Shown one piece after another: positions 50,108 to 58,732 of a stretch of DNA of 64,000 nucleotides. The DNA comes from Pseudoruegeria sp. SK021 (GTDB taxonomy: Bacteria > Pseudomonadota > Alphaproteobacteria > Rhodobacterales > Rhodobacteraceae), in the NCBI RefSeq assembly GCF_002119405.1, contig NZ_MTBG01000004.1, positions 1-64,000 of the forward strand. Reading direction: 5' to 3'. The translations under genes were made by a program, and so were the position numbers. Each line of letters starts with the position of its first letter. Positions within the stretch are counted from its first letter, which is position 1. Under the pieces are notes generated by a model. The model did no database searches. It was not told where the DNA came from and was given only the letters and a program-made list of their open reading frames with translations.

Positions 50108-51253
50108 ATGCTTTTCGCCCTCGGCATCACCCTCTTTTACCTCATCTTCGTCTGGGCGATTTTCTTTAAGTTCAAGCTGCTGAAATTCAGCATCGTCTGG
50201 GGGGTGGTGTCCTTCTGGGTTGGGGCCCATCTGCTGCTGATCTTTCTGGTGACTCTGCGGTTTTATCAGCCGTATTCCATCGACAGCCATGTTGTTCGCA
50301 ATACCATCCAAATTCTGCCGAAACTGACGCAGCCGACCATCCTGACCGAAGTTCTGGTGACGCCGAATACTCCGGTCAAGAAAGGCGATCCGCTGTATCG
50401 CTTTGATGCGACGGTGTATCAAAATCAGGTGGATTCGGCCCAAGCCCAGCTGGTTGCGGCGCAGCAGAACGCCAAGATCCTTGATGAAAACGTCAAGGCG
50501 ATGCAAGAGGCGGTGATCCGGGCCGAAGCCCAACTGGCCTATGCCCAGACCGAGCAAGTCCGCTATGCCACGCTGGTTCCGCAGGGCGGCGCGCCTCAGG
50601 ATGACCTTGACCGCTGGAACGAGCAAGTGACCGAAGATCAGTCCTTGGTTCTTGAAAAGCAGGCAGAGTTGCAAAAAGCGCTGCTGGCGCAGCAGTCGAC
50701 CATTGATGGCGTCAATACCGCGGTCGCGCAGGCGACATCCCAATTGGCCGAAGCCCAGTATTTTCTGGATAATACCACGCTATACGCGCCCGAAGACGGC
50801 ATGATCGTCTCGCAACAGGCGCGTCCGGGCTTGGTGGTCGGCGATGTGCGTCTCGGGGCCATCGCGGCCTTTGTGACCGAGGATAACCCCTATATTCTGG
50901 CGACGTTCCGGCAGCAGAACCTGAAATTCGTCAAGCCGGGTCAAGAGGTCGAAGTGGCGCTGGATCTGTATCCGGGTGATATTCTGACCGGCACGGTGGA
51001 AACGGTGTGGTGGGGCACCGGGCAAGGGCAATATTTGCCCTCAGGGATGACCCCGTCCTTCATTCTGCCAAAGCCGCCCGGCAAGATCGCGGTGCAGATC
51101 AAGGTGAACGTGCCGGACGGCTATCTCTTCCCGGCCGGTGGCCATGCGACCGTCGCAATTTACACCGGCGGGGCGACAAGCTTTGATTTCCTCCGTCGGA
51201 TTAACATTCGCCTCTATTCCTTCGGCAACTTCATCCGTCCGCTGGACATCTAA
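50108..51253 (+). CDS. HlyD-family membrane fusion protein (YiaV-like)
   Basis: The 381-aa protein has two N-terminal membrane spans (about 3-22 and 32-55), unusual for simple HlyD adaptors but seen in YiaV. A biotinyl-lipoyl-like half (TEVLVTPNTPVKKGDPLYRF) follows, then an alpha-helical hairpin of about 100 residues with heptad character (VDSAQAQLVAAQQNAKILDE), the second half (YAPEDGMIVSQQARPGLVVG) and a beta-barrel part. It should bridge an inner-membrane component and the TolC-like protein encoded 27 nt downstream. Confidence 0.88.
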   Translation: MLFALGITLFYLIFVWAIFFKFKLLKFSIVWGVVSFWVGAHLLLIFLVTLRFYQPYSIDSHVVRNTIQILPKLTQPTILTEVLVTPNTPVKKGDPLYRFDATVYQNQVDSAQAQLVAAQQNAKILDENVKAMQEAVIRAEAQLAYAQTEQVRYATLVPQGGAPQDDLDRWNEQVTEDQSLVLEKQAELQKALLAQQSTIDGVNTAVAQATSQLAEAQYFLDNTTLYAPEDGMIVSQQARPGLVVGDVRLGAIAAFVTEDNPYILATFRQQNLKFVKPGQEVEVALDLYPGDILTGTVETVWWGTGQGQYLPSGMTPSFILPKPPGKIAVQIKVNVPDGYLFPAGGHATVAIYTGGATSFDFLRRINIRLYSFGNFIRPLDI

Positions 51254-51280
51254 TCCGCAACCCAAAAGGCGCGAACACCC

Positions 51281-52858
51281 ATGAGGTACACGCAGACAGG
51301 TCCGGCACGCAGAGGATTGGGTCTGATGGCCCTGACATTGGCGGGTGCTTTGGCCGCCTGCACCCCGGTGGGGCCGAATTTCGCGCGGCCAAATTCGCCC
51401 GTTGTGCAGCAATGGATGGAATTAAACGCACCACAGCCCAGCGGCAGCGGCGGCTTGACCGCGCGAAGCGCGCCATCGGTTGCTTGGTGGCAGACGTTCA
51501 AGGATCCGACCCTGAACAAACTGGTGGCACAGGCCTATGCCCAGAACCTATCCTTGCAGGTCGCTGGGGCCCGGGTATTGCAGGCGCGGGCCCAACTCGG
51601 CATCGCCTATGGTGATATGTTCCCGCAATCACAGGCCGCGGGGGCGTCGTACAGCCGCCGCAAGATCAGCGATAACATTGGCAATCTGCCCGAACTTGAA
51701 AATTACGTGGATGTCGATACGACCTTCACCTCGGCGCAGGTGGGCTTTGACGCGCAGTGGGAATTGGACGTCTGGGGCGGCCAGCGGCGCGGGGTCGAGT
51801 CGGCCAGCGCCAATCTGGCCGCAAAAGTGGCAAGCTATGATGATGCGCTGGTCACTCTCACTGGCGACGTCGCCTCGGTCTATATCAACATCCGCGCGCT
51901 TCAGGAAACGCTGGCAGTGGCACGACAGAATATTGCGCTGCAACAAAAAGGGCTCGACCTGACGGACCTGCGGTTCAAAAACGGGGTGACGACCGAGTTG
52001 GATGTGCAGGAATCCACCGCGCTTTTGAACAACACCAAGGCGCTGATCCCGGCGCTTGAGAGCGATTTGCAACAGGCGAAAAATGCGCTGTCGGTGCTGC
52101 TGGGCCAACCGCCTTCGGCCATGTCAGACCTGCTGAAAGGGTCTGGACGCATTCCTTCGGCCAGTTCGCGCGTCGCAGTCGGCGTGCCTGCGGAATTGCT
52201 GCGCCGCCGTCCCGATATCCGGGCTGCAGAATTGACTGCAGCCGCCCAATCGGCCCAGATCGGGGTCGCGGTCAGTTATCTCTATCCGCAATTCATTCTG
52301 TCCGGGTCGATCGGGGTGCAGGCCAGCCCGGGAAATCCATTGTTCAGCACCGACAGTGTCACCGGATTGGCCAGCCCCGGCGTCGTCTGGAACATCTTCA
52401 ATTATGGCCGGATCAAGGACAATGTCCGAGTTCAGGATGCGGCTTTTCAGGAACTTGTCGCGAACTATCAGAACACGGTCTTGTCGGCTTATGCCGAGGT
52501 CGAAAATGCCATGGTCGGATACCAAAAGGCCAACCAAGAGGTTGGCTTCTTACAGACCAGCGTTGGCGCCTCGCAACGGGCGGCCGAGATCGCGCTTGAC
52601 CAGTATGGCGATGGGGTGGTGGATTACACCCGGGTCCTGAACACCCAGCAAGGGCTGTTGCGTGCGCAAGCCAACCTGATCACTGCCCGGGCTGCGGCAT
52701 CGACCAACCTTGTCGCCCTGTACAAAGGTCTGGGCGGCGGCTGGCAAGTGCGGAAGAATCAGGAATTCTTGCCTGAAGCTGTGTTGGCGGAAATGGCTTA
52801 TCGGACCGATTGGGGGGATCTTCTTCAGGCAACTCCGACGGGCATGAGTCTAAACTGA
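51281..52858 (+). CDS. TolC-like outer-membrane efflux lipoprotein (NodT family)
   Basis: The 525-aa protein has a lipoprotein signal peptide with lipobox LAAC (residues 23-26) and two OEP repeats. Recognisable parts are NPVVQQWMELNAPQPSG-like early sequence, SVAWWQTFKDPTLNKLVAQAY, then a first repeat with LGIAYGDMFPQSQ and a second with VSYLYPQFILSGSIG and NIFNYGRIKDNVR. Each repeat contributes helices and strands to the trimeric channel. With the DUF3302 and HlyD-type genes it forms a three-gene export operon, but no pump gene is adjacent. Confidence 0.9.
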   Translation: MRYTQTGPARRGLGLMALTLAGALAACTPVGPNFARPNSPVVQQWMELNAPQPSGSGGLTARSAPSVAWWQTFKDPTLNKLVAQAYAQNLSLQVAGARVLQARAQLGIAYGDMFPQSQAAGASYSRRKISDNIGNLPELENYVDVDTTFTSAQVGFDAQWELDVWGGQRRGVESASANLAAKVASYDDALVTLTGDVASVYINIRALQETLAVARQNIALQQKGLDLTDLRFKNGVTTELDVQESTALLNNTKALIPALESDLQQAKNALSVLLGQPPSAMSDLLKGSGRIPSASSRVAVGVPAELLRRRPDIRAAELTAAAQSAQIGVAVSYLYPQFILSGSIGVQASPGNPLFSTDSVTGLASPGVVWNIFNYGRIKDNVRVQDAAFQELVANYQNTVLSAYAEVENAMVGYQKANQEVGFLQTSVGASQRAAEIALDQYGDGVVDYTRVLNTQQGLLRAQANLITARAAASTNLVALYKGLGGGWQVRKNQEFLPEAVLAEMAYRTDWGDLLQATPTGMSLN

Positions 52859-53289
52859 CTCTGTTTGCGACGCAATTTTTGGCAAAAATCCCCTTCCGGC
52901 GCGCAAGAAAGAAATAATTTTCGTGTCAGCCGAGTTGAGATTATGCAACAGCCTCGATTGTCAGGGCTGATGAAGGCCGGCTGGAAAATTTTACCGCATT
53001 TCAGCATTTTGGCCGAAAGTTCCGCGCCCGAATCGGCCAGATTCCAAGGCTGACCCAGCGGAAGATTGCAATATCAATTAACGGCGTCAGGCGGAAATCC
53101 AGAGTTTTGGGATAATTTGGGTGGACTTTGAGCGGAGAACCGCCGATCAATGTGGGGCGCAGGGTCGAGACCCGCAATCGCCCGTCTCGGGACCTGCGCC
53201 GAAAACCATAAAAATGCGACGCCCCCGTCGTGGCGCACGGACCCCGTGCGCCCGATCAGAATGGTTGTCGCTTCTTGAGGAAGACGCGG
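52859..53289. other. Gene-free gap before the ABC-GH3-GH144 operon
   Basis: This 431-nt gap contains a small AT-rich palindrome ATTTTTGGCAAAAAT (52875-52889), 17 nt after the efflux gene. The rest shows no clear promoter or gene. The region before 53290 is open in the ABC frame from 53230 but lacks homology-like sequence. Confidence 0.4.
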
Positions 53290-55206
53290 GTGAACCGTTA
53301 CCGGAGTTTCTGGGGCCTGTTATCGGCCTACTGGGTATCCGAACGCTGGCGCGAAGCCTGGTTCCTGACGGTTCTGGTGTTCGCGATTACCACCTTGTTG
53401 AGCAAGGCAAGCGTTTGGGCAGCCCTTGCCAGCGCCGATTTTATCGCGGCTCTTGCCGGGTTTCACGACGACGCGGTCGTCAACCCGTCGCGCCTGCTGC
53501 TGACCGCGGCGTTGATCTTGGTCGGGGTGCATGTTTGTCGCGCCGGGATCGTCGCCATTCGACATTTTCTGTCCACCACTTTACATCGGCGCGCGCGCGG
53601 ATGGCTGGCGCAGCAGTTCAACCGTGAAATCCTGTCGGACCCTCGGATCGCTCTTGACCTGATGAGCGACCGGGCGACTGACGGCAGCCAGTCGCGCCTG
53701 CCAGACGCCATTGATCAGCGGATCGACGAATGTTCGGTTGGGCTTTACGGCGGGGTGATTGGGCTGGCGATGGGGCTGTGGGGGGCTGTGGCGTCAATCT
53801 GGTTCATCACGCAAGCCCTGTTGGAGCGCACGCAAACGGTGGCCTTCCTCGAGACATGGGCCGCGTCCCTGCAAACGGGACTTGCCTCCGTGGTCGGCCC
53901 CGACCTGGCGGCACGAATTGACCTTGCGCCGGGTCAGTACGGGACCCTCGTTTTGACGGTTGCTTTGGTCATTACCTATGTGCCGCTTGTTACCTATCTG
54001 GCGTGGATGATTGGCCGGGTGCTGGAGCGGCTCACCGTCGAGCGCCAGAAAAATAACGGCTCATGGCGCGGTGAACTGGCCGGGATGTTGACCCGGGTCT
54101 CGCAAATGGCCGCGTCGCGTGGCGAGCGGACCCAACGCCGGATCAATGGCCAGCTTTATGCGGATCTCGACAAGACCTGGGGTCGTCAGAATGTCTGGGA
54201 TGCGGGCATGATGATGTTCACCGACGTCTATAATTTTCTGTCGCGGAGAATGCTGGCCTATCTTCCGGCCCTGCCGGCCTTCATGGCCGGACGGCTGAGC
54301 TTTCGTGATTTCGCGGCGTCGTCTGAACTGACGGCAGAACTGATCAACGATGTGTCTTGGTTCATCAATGTGATGCCCGCCATCGCCACCCTGCGCGCGA
54401 ATGCCGACCGGTTGACGGAATTGGCCGCCGCGATTGAACGGGTCCGCGACCGGGATCGCTTTTATCAGGAAACCGGGGTCAGCCAATTTGATCGCGTCGC
54501 GGACGCGGGCGACTTCACGCTTCACGTTCAGGATCTGGCGCTGCACCACCGCGGCAAGCACACCGATCCGTTCGTGTCGGTGCCGCATCTAAGCGTTGTG
54601 CCCGGAGAATGGGTCTATTTGCGCGGCGATAATGGCTGCGGCAAAAGCTCTATTCTCAAGGCGGTTGCCGGGCTTTGGCCCTATGGCAGCGGCCGGGTGG
54701 GGCAAGCGGCGGGGACTCGGCTGTTTTTCGCGGGTCAGGACCCCGATGTGCCAGACCGGCTTACGCTGAAAGCGCTGGTCTGTTATCCAGAACCCGAGAC
54801 GGCCTATCACGATCTGGAGGTGGCAGATGTGCTGGCACGGGTCGGCTTGGCGGCGTTTATCAGGGTGCTGAACGATGACCTTTATCAAGGCCAGAATTGG
54901 CGTAGCGTTCTGTCTGGCGGACAGAAACAGCGCCTCGTATTGGCCCGAATTCTGGTCCAGCAGCCCGATGTGGTGTTGCTGGACGAAGCCACCTCGGCGA
55001 TGGACCCGCAAGGCGCCACCGACTTTCATCTGGCGTTGCGTGAGCGGGTGCCGAATGCGGCTGTCTTGGCGGTTCTGCATGGCAACAGCGTTCCTGCCGA
55101 TCCCGGTGGCAACCCGTTCTACGATACGATCCTCGATATCCGGCATCAGGTCGGGCGCACGCGGCCGGTGGCCTTGCCCCGGATTGCGCGCTTCGCGGCG
55201 GAATGA
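53290..55206 (+). CDS. SbmA/BacA-like ABC transporter (fused permease-ATPase)
   Basis: A GTG start at 53290 (VNRYRSFWGLLSAYWVSERW) follows GAGGAAG and gives 638 aa. The N-terminal membrane domain (about 1-330) has the ABC_membrane_2 pattern, with HFLSTTLHRRARGWLAQQFN and IDQRIDECSVG. The ATPase (about 430-620) has Walker A RGDNGCGKSSILKA, signature LSGGQKQRLVLARIL and Walker B VVLLDEATSAMD. The family includes YddA and SbmA/BacA-type proteins for peptides, lipids or vitamins. It is 32 nt upstream of the GH3 gene, so it may carry an oligosaccharide or modified glucan, which would be unusual for this family. Substrate unknown. Confidence 0.82.
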   Translation: MNRYRSFWGLLSAYWVSERWREAWFLTVLVFAITTLLSKASVWAALASADFIAALAGFHDDAVVNPSRLLLTAALILVGVHVCRAGIVAIRHFLSTTLHRRARGWLAQQFNREILSDPRIALDLMSDRATDGSQSRLPDAIDQRIDECSVGLYGGVIGLAMGLWGAVASIWFITQALLERTQTVAFLETWAASLQTGLASVVGPDLAARIDLAPGQYGTLVLTVALVITYVPLVTYLAWMIGRVLERLTVERQKNNGSWRGELAGMLTRVSQMAASRGERTQRRINGQLYADLDKTWGRQNVWDAGMMMFTDVYNFLSRRMLAYLPALPAFMAGRLSFRDFAASSELTAELINDVSWFINVMPAIATLRANADRLTELAAAIERVRDRDRFYQETGVSQFDRVADAGDFTLHVQDLALHHRGKHTDPFVSVPHLSVVPGEWVYLRGDNGCGKSSILKAVAGLWPYGSGRVGQAAGTRLFFAGQDPDVPDRLTLKALVCYPEPETAYHDLEVADVLARVGLAAFIRVLNDDLYQGQNWRSVLSGGQKQRLVLARILVQQPDVVLLDEATSAMDPQGATDFHLALRERVPNAAVLAVLHGNSVPADPGGNPFYDTILDIRHQVGRTRPVALPRIARFAAE

Positions 55207-55238
55207 CCTGAGCAACTTCAACAGGCAGAGTTCTTTTT

Positions 55239-57482
55239 ATGGTTGATCCCAAGGCGCTGTTGGCGCGCATGACGCTGTCCGAGAAAATCGGGCAGCTCAA
55301 TCTTTTGGCGGCAGGTGAAGGCCTTGCGACCGGGGCAGGTGGCCCCACCACCCTCGGCACCCGGCTTGATACCGGGATGATTGGGGCCATCTTCGGGACC
55401 AAATCGCTGGCCTCGGCCCGGGCGATGCAGGAGCGGGCGCTGGACGGGTCGCGCCTGGCCATTCCGCTGTTTTTTGCCGAGGACGTGATTCATGGTCACC
55501 GCACGGTGTTTCCGCTGCCGGTGGCGTTGGCCTCTAGCTGGAACATGGGGCTGATCGAGGACACCGCAGCCTTTGCCGCTGCCGAAGCTGCCGCCGAAGG
55601 GTTGCACCAAGTGTATGCGCCGATGATTGACGTGACGCGGGATCCGCGCTGGGGCCGGGTTGCCGAAAGCCCGGGCGAGGATCCGTATCTGGCTGCGCGG
55701 GTGGCGGTGGCCATGACTGCGGGGTTGCAGGGCGACGATCCCGCCGGTCCCGGGCGGGTTGCGGCGTGCCTCAAGCATTTCGTGGCCTATGGCGCGCCGC
55801 TGAGCGGACGGGATTATGACAACGCGTCGCTGGCTTGGGAGGATCTGCTGGGTCTGTATTTGCCCCCGTTCGAGGCCGGTTTGGCGGCCGGTGCGGCGTC
55901 GGTCATGGCCGCCTTCAACGCAGTCAACAAAGTGCCGATGCATGCCAATGGTGATTTGATCGAGGGATGGCTGCGCGGGAAACAGGGTTTCGACGGGCTG
56001 GTCGTCTCGGATTATACTGGTGTGGCGGAACTGACCGCCCACGGCCTTGGCAGTGGCCCGGCCATCGTGGCGCGGGCGCTGCATGCCGGGATCGATATGG
56101 ATATGGTGGGCGAAAGCTATCTGGCCGAACTGCCGGAACTGGCGGCTTCGGGGCTGGATGCGCCGGATTGCGGCCTTTGCCTATCTGCCGAATCCATCGT
56201 CACCTTGATTGATCGCGCCTGCCTGCGGGTGCTGACATTCAAGGCGCGCCTTGGGTTGCTCGACAATCCTTATCGCGGGCTGGATGGGGCAGTGCCCGCG
56301 CCGGACCGGATTAAAGGCCGGGCGTTGGCCCGTCGTGCGGCGGCGCAAAGCGCGGTTCTGCTGAAAAATGATGGGGTCCTGCCCTTGCCCGCCGAGGGTC
56401 GAATAGCTCTGATCGGGCCATTCTCGGACGATCGCACCAACATGCTGGGCACTTGGGCGGTTTCTGCTGATGCGCGCGAGGTGACGACCCTGCACGAGGC
56501 GATTGCCAGCCGGACTGGGGTGCAGGTCACGACGGCACGCGGTGCGAATGTTGTCGATGTCCCGTGGTTGGCCGACCGCTTGAACGTGCATGGACCCACC
56601 GTGGAGATTGATCCGCGTGATCCTGCCCAGATGATTGCCGAAGCAGTGACGGCCGCCCGTGCCGCCGATGTGGTGATCTTGGCAATTGGCGAGGCCAAGG
56701 AACATGCGGGCGAATCGTCGTCCCGGCTGATGCCCGACATTCCCGCGCCGCAGCGCCGGTTGTTGGCGGCGCTGGCCGAGACCGGCACGCCGTTGGTGGT
56801 GGTGGTCTTCGCCGGGCGTCCGCTGGCGCTTGGCAGTGCGACCGCCGCTGCCGACGCGTTGCTTTATGCGTGGCACGGGGGCACCGCCGGACCCGAAGGG
56901 GTGGCAGATGTGCTGTTTGGCGATGAGGCCCCCTCGGCGCGGTTGTCGGTCAGCCTGCCAGCTCATCCCGGTGAAGGCCCGCTGAGCTATGCCGCCGAAA
57001 CCACCGGGCGACCCAATCGAGGCCGGTTTGAAAAGTTCCGCACCGGTTGGCTTGATCTTGATGACGCCGATGCCGCCGCCGCGTTTCCGTTCGGCTTTGG
57101 CTTGGGCTACGGTTCGGTCCGCTACGGTGCGCCGGTTCTGTCGGCCCCGACCGCCACCGGGCAGGAGGGTGAGGTTACCTTGACGGTCGCGGTCACCAAT
57201 GACGGCGACCGGGCCACTGTCGAAACGGTCCAGCTCTATCTGTCCGATCCGGTGGCGCGGATCACCCGCCCGGCCCGGATGTTGATCGATTTCCGGCAGG
57301 TCGCGCTGGCGCCGGGCGAGACGGCCTCGGTTCCGTTCACGGTCACCTGCGATCAGATCAGCTATCCCTTGGCGCCATCAATGGATTTGGCGCAGCAGGT
57401 CTGGGACCCTGGGGTGATCCAGCTTCATGTGGGGCCCAATAGCCGCGACACCCAAATGGCAGAGCTGACATGGCTGGCGTGA
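55239..57482 (+). CDS. GH3-family beta-glucosidase (BglX-like, cytoplasmic)
   Basis: The 747-aa enzyme begins MVDPKALLARMTLSEKIGQL with no signal peptide, unlike periplasmic BglX. The first domain has PLFFAEDVIHGHRTVFP and APMIDVTRDPRWGRVAESPGE-like sequence, and the nucleophile Asp lies in LVVSDYTG. The second domain has AIGEAKEHAGESSSR, holding the likely acid/base Glu. A fibronectin III-like domain closes the protein (about 635-745). It releases glucose from beta-linked oligosaccharides. It overlaps the GH144-like gene, which suggests that the two attack the same substrate, beta-1,2-glucan pieces, in the cytoplasm. Confidence 0.88.
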   Translation: MVDPKALLARMTLSEKIGQLNLLAAGEGLATGAGGPTTLGTRLDTGMIGAIFGTKSLASARAMQERALDGSRLAIPLFFAEDVIHGHRTVFPLPVALASSWNMGLIEDTAAFAAAEAAAEGLHQVYAPMIDVTRDPRWGRVAESPGEDPYLAARVAVAMTAGLQGDDPAGPGRVAACLKHFVAYGAPLSGRDYDNASLAWEDLLGLYLPPFEAGLAAGAASVMAAFNAVNKVPMHANGDLIEGWLRGKQGFDGLVVSDYTGVAELTAHGLGSGPAIVARALHAGIDMDMVGESYLAELPELAASGLDAPDCGLCLSAESIVTLIDRACLRVLTFKARLGLLDNPYRGLDGAVPAPDRIKGRALARRAAAQSAVLLKNDGVLPLPAEGRIALIGPFSDDRTNMLGTWAVSADAREVTTLHEAIASRTGVQVTTARGANVVDVPWLADRLNVHGPTVEIDPRDPAQMIAEAVTAARAADVVILAIGEAKEHAGESSSRLMPDIPAPQRRLLAALAETGTPLVVVVFAGRPLALGSATAAADALLYAWHGGTAGPEGVADVLFGDEAPSARLSVSLPAHPGEGPLSYAAETTGRPNRGRFEKFRTGWLDLDDADAAAAFPFGFGLGYGSVRYGAPVLSAPTATGQEGEVTLTVAVTNDGDRATVETVQLYLSDPVARITRPARMLIDFRQVALAPGETASVPFTVTCDQISYPLAPSMDLAQQVWDPGVIQLHVGPNSRDTQMAELTWLA

Positions 57483-58732
57483 TCCGGGGCTTGGACGATG
57501 CGGCGCTGCGCGATCGGGTGGCCCAAGCCACGGCCAGCTACTTCACCGATTGGAGCCATCCCACCAGCGGCATGGCCCGCGAGCGGAGTGCCGGGGATTT
57601 CGGCTATGACATTGACGACACCGTCACCACCGGCGGCACCGGCTTTGGCCTGATGGCGCAGATCGTCGTCGCCGAGCGGGGTTGGCGGCCGCGTCGCGAT
57701 TTGGCCGACCGGCTGTATCGCTTGGTGGACTATCTGGAAACCGCCGACCGCTTTCACGGGGTTTTTCCGCATTTTCTGTCCGGCAAGACCGGGCGCGTCA
57801 TTGCGTTTTCTCCCGGTGATGTTGGCGGTGATCTGGTCGAAACCGCCTTTTTAATGACCGGCCTGCTGGCGGCCGCCCAGTACTTTTCGGAACTGTCCGA
57901 TCTGGGCGTTCGGATCGAGGCGCTGTTCAACGCGGTGGAATGGACCGCCCATCTGCGCCAAGCCGATTGCGCGGTGATGTGGCATCGCCATCCGACCACC
58001 CCTTGGGCCGAGCACGCTCTGCCGATCCGCGGCTGGAACGAGGCGCTGCCGGTCTTTATCCTTGGCGCGGGATCGCCGACGCATCCGCTGCCGTCCCGGG
58101 CCTATCACGACAGTTGGGCCCGCGCGCCTGAATTTCTGAATGGCCAAAGCTATGACGGGATCGTCTTGCCGCTTGGACCGGACCGGGGCGGGCCGCTGTT
58201 TCTGTCGCAGTATCCGTTTCTCGGGATCGATCCACGCGGGCTGCGCGATGCCTATGCGGATTATGGTCAGCAGGCGCGGGCGCATGCGTTGGTCAATCGG
58301 GCGCATTGTTTGGCTAACCCGCATCACTGGACCGGCTATGGCCCGGACTGTTGGGGCCTGACCGCCAGTGATGACCCGGCCGGATATGCCGCCCATGCGC
58401 CGCATCATGACACCGGCACAATCACCCCGACCGCCGCGCTTGGCTCGTTCGCCTTTACTCCGGTCGAATCCATGCAGGCTTTGCGCCATTTCCATGACTG
58501 CCTTGGCGATCGGATCTGGGGCGAGGCGGGATTTGTCGATGCCTTCAATCTGGATCAGGACTGGATCGCCGAAAGCCGCCTTGCCATCGATCAGGCGCCG
58601 ATTGTGATCGGCTTAGAAAATTACCGCTCGGGCCTGATCTGGCGCTTGGTCATGGCGCGGCCCGAAATTCGCAATGGTTTGGCGGCGCTGGGGTTTCAGG
58701 GCGATGGCCTGTCCAGTGCGGAGCTGTCCTGA
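57470..58732 (+). CDS. Glycoamylase-fold enzyme, GH144 endo-beta-1,2-glucanase-like
   Basis: The 420-aa protein has the glycoamylase (PF10091/COG5368) pattern: TGGTGFGLMAQIVVAERGW, then HGVFPHFLSGKTGRV, VETAFLMTGLLAAAQYF, YDGIVLPLGPDRGGPLF and GLTASDDPAGY, followed by TPTAALGSFAFTPVESM. This is the alpha/alpha6-barrel family containing GH144 endo-beta-1,2-glucanases, though not all members have that activity. There is no signal peptide. Its ATG overlaps the GH3 end by 13 nt, and a GTG at 57479 would give a 4-nt overlap instead. Together they would break beta-1,2-glucan to glucose. Confidence 0.82.
   Translation: MAGVIRGLDDAALRDRVAQATASYFTDWSHPTSGMARERSAGDFGYDIDDTVTTGGTGFGLMAQIVVAERGWRPRRDLADRLYRLVDYLETADRFHGVFPHFLSGKTGRVIAFSPGDVGGDLVETAFLMTGLLAAAQYFSELSDLGVRIEALFNAVEWTAHLRQADCAVMWHRHPTTPWAEHALPIRGWNEALPVFILGAGSPTHPLPSRAYHDSWARAPEFLNGQSYDGIVLPLGPDRGGPLFLSQYPFLGIDPRGLRDAYADYGQQARAHALVNRAHCLANPHHWTGYGPDCWGLTASDDPAGYAAHAPHHDTGTITPTAALGSFAFTPVESMQALRHFHDCLGDRIWGEAGFVDAFNLDQDWIAESRLAIDQAPIVIGLENYRSGLIWRLVMARPEIRNGLAALGFQGDGLSSAELS

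Noticed and set aside
53121-53627. Separate small gene before the ABC transporter
   Set aside because: It overlaps the transporter in another frame for most of its length and has no domain pattern.
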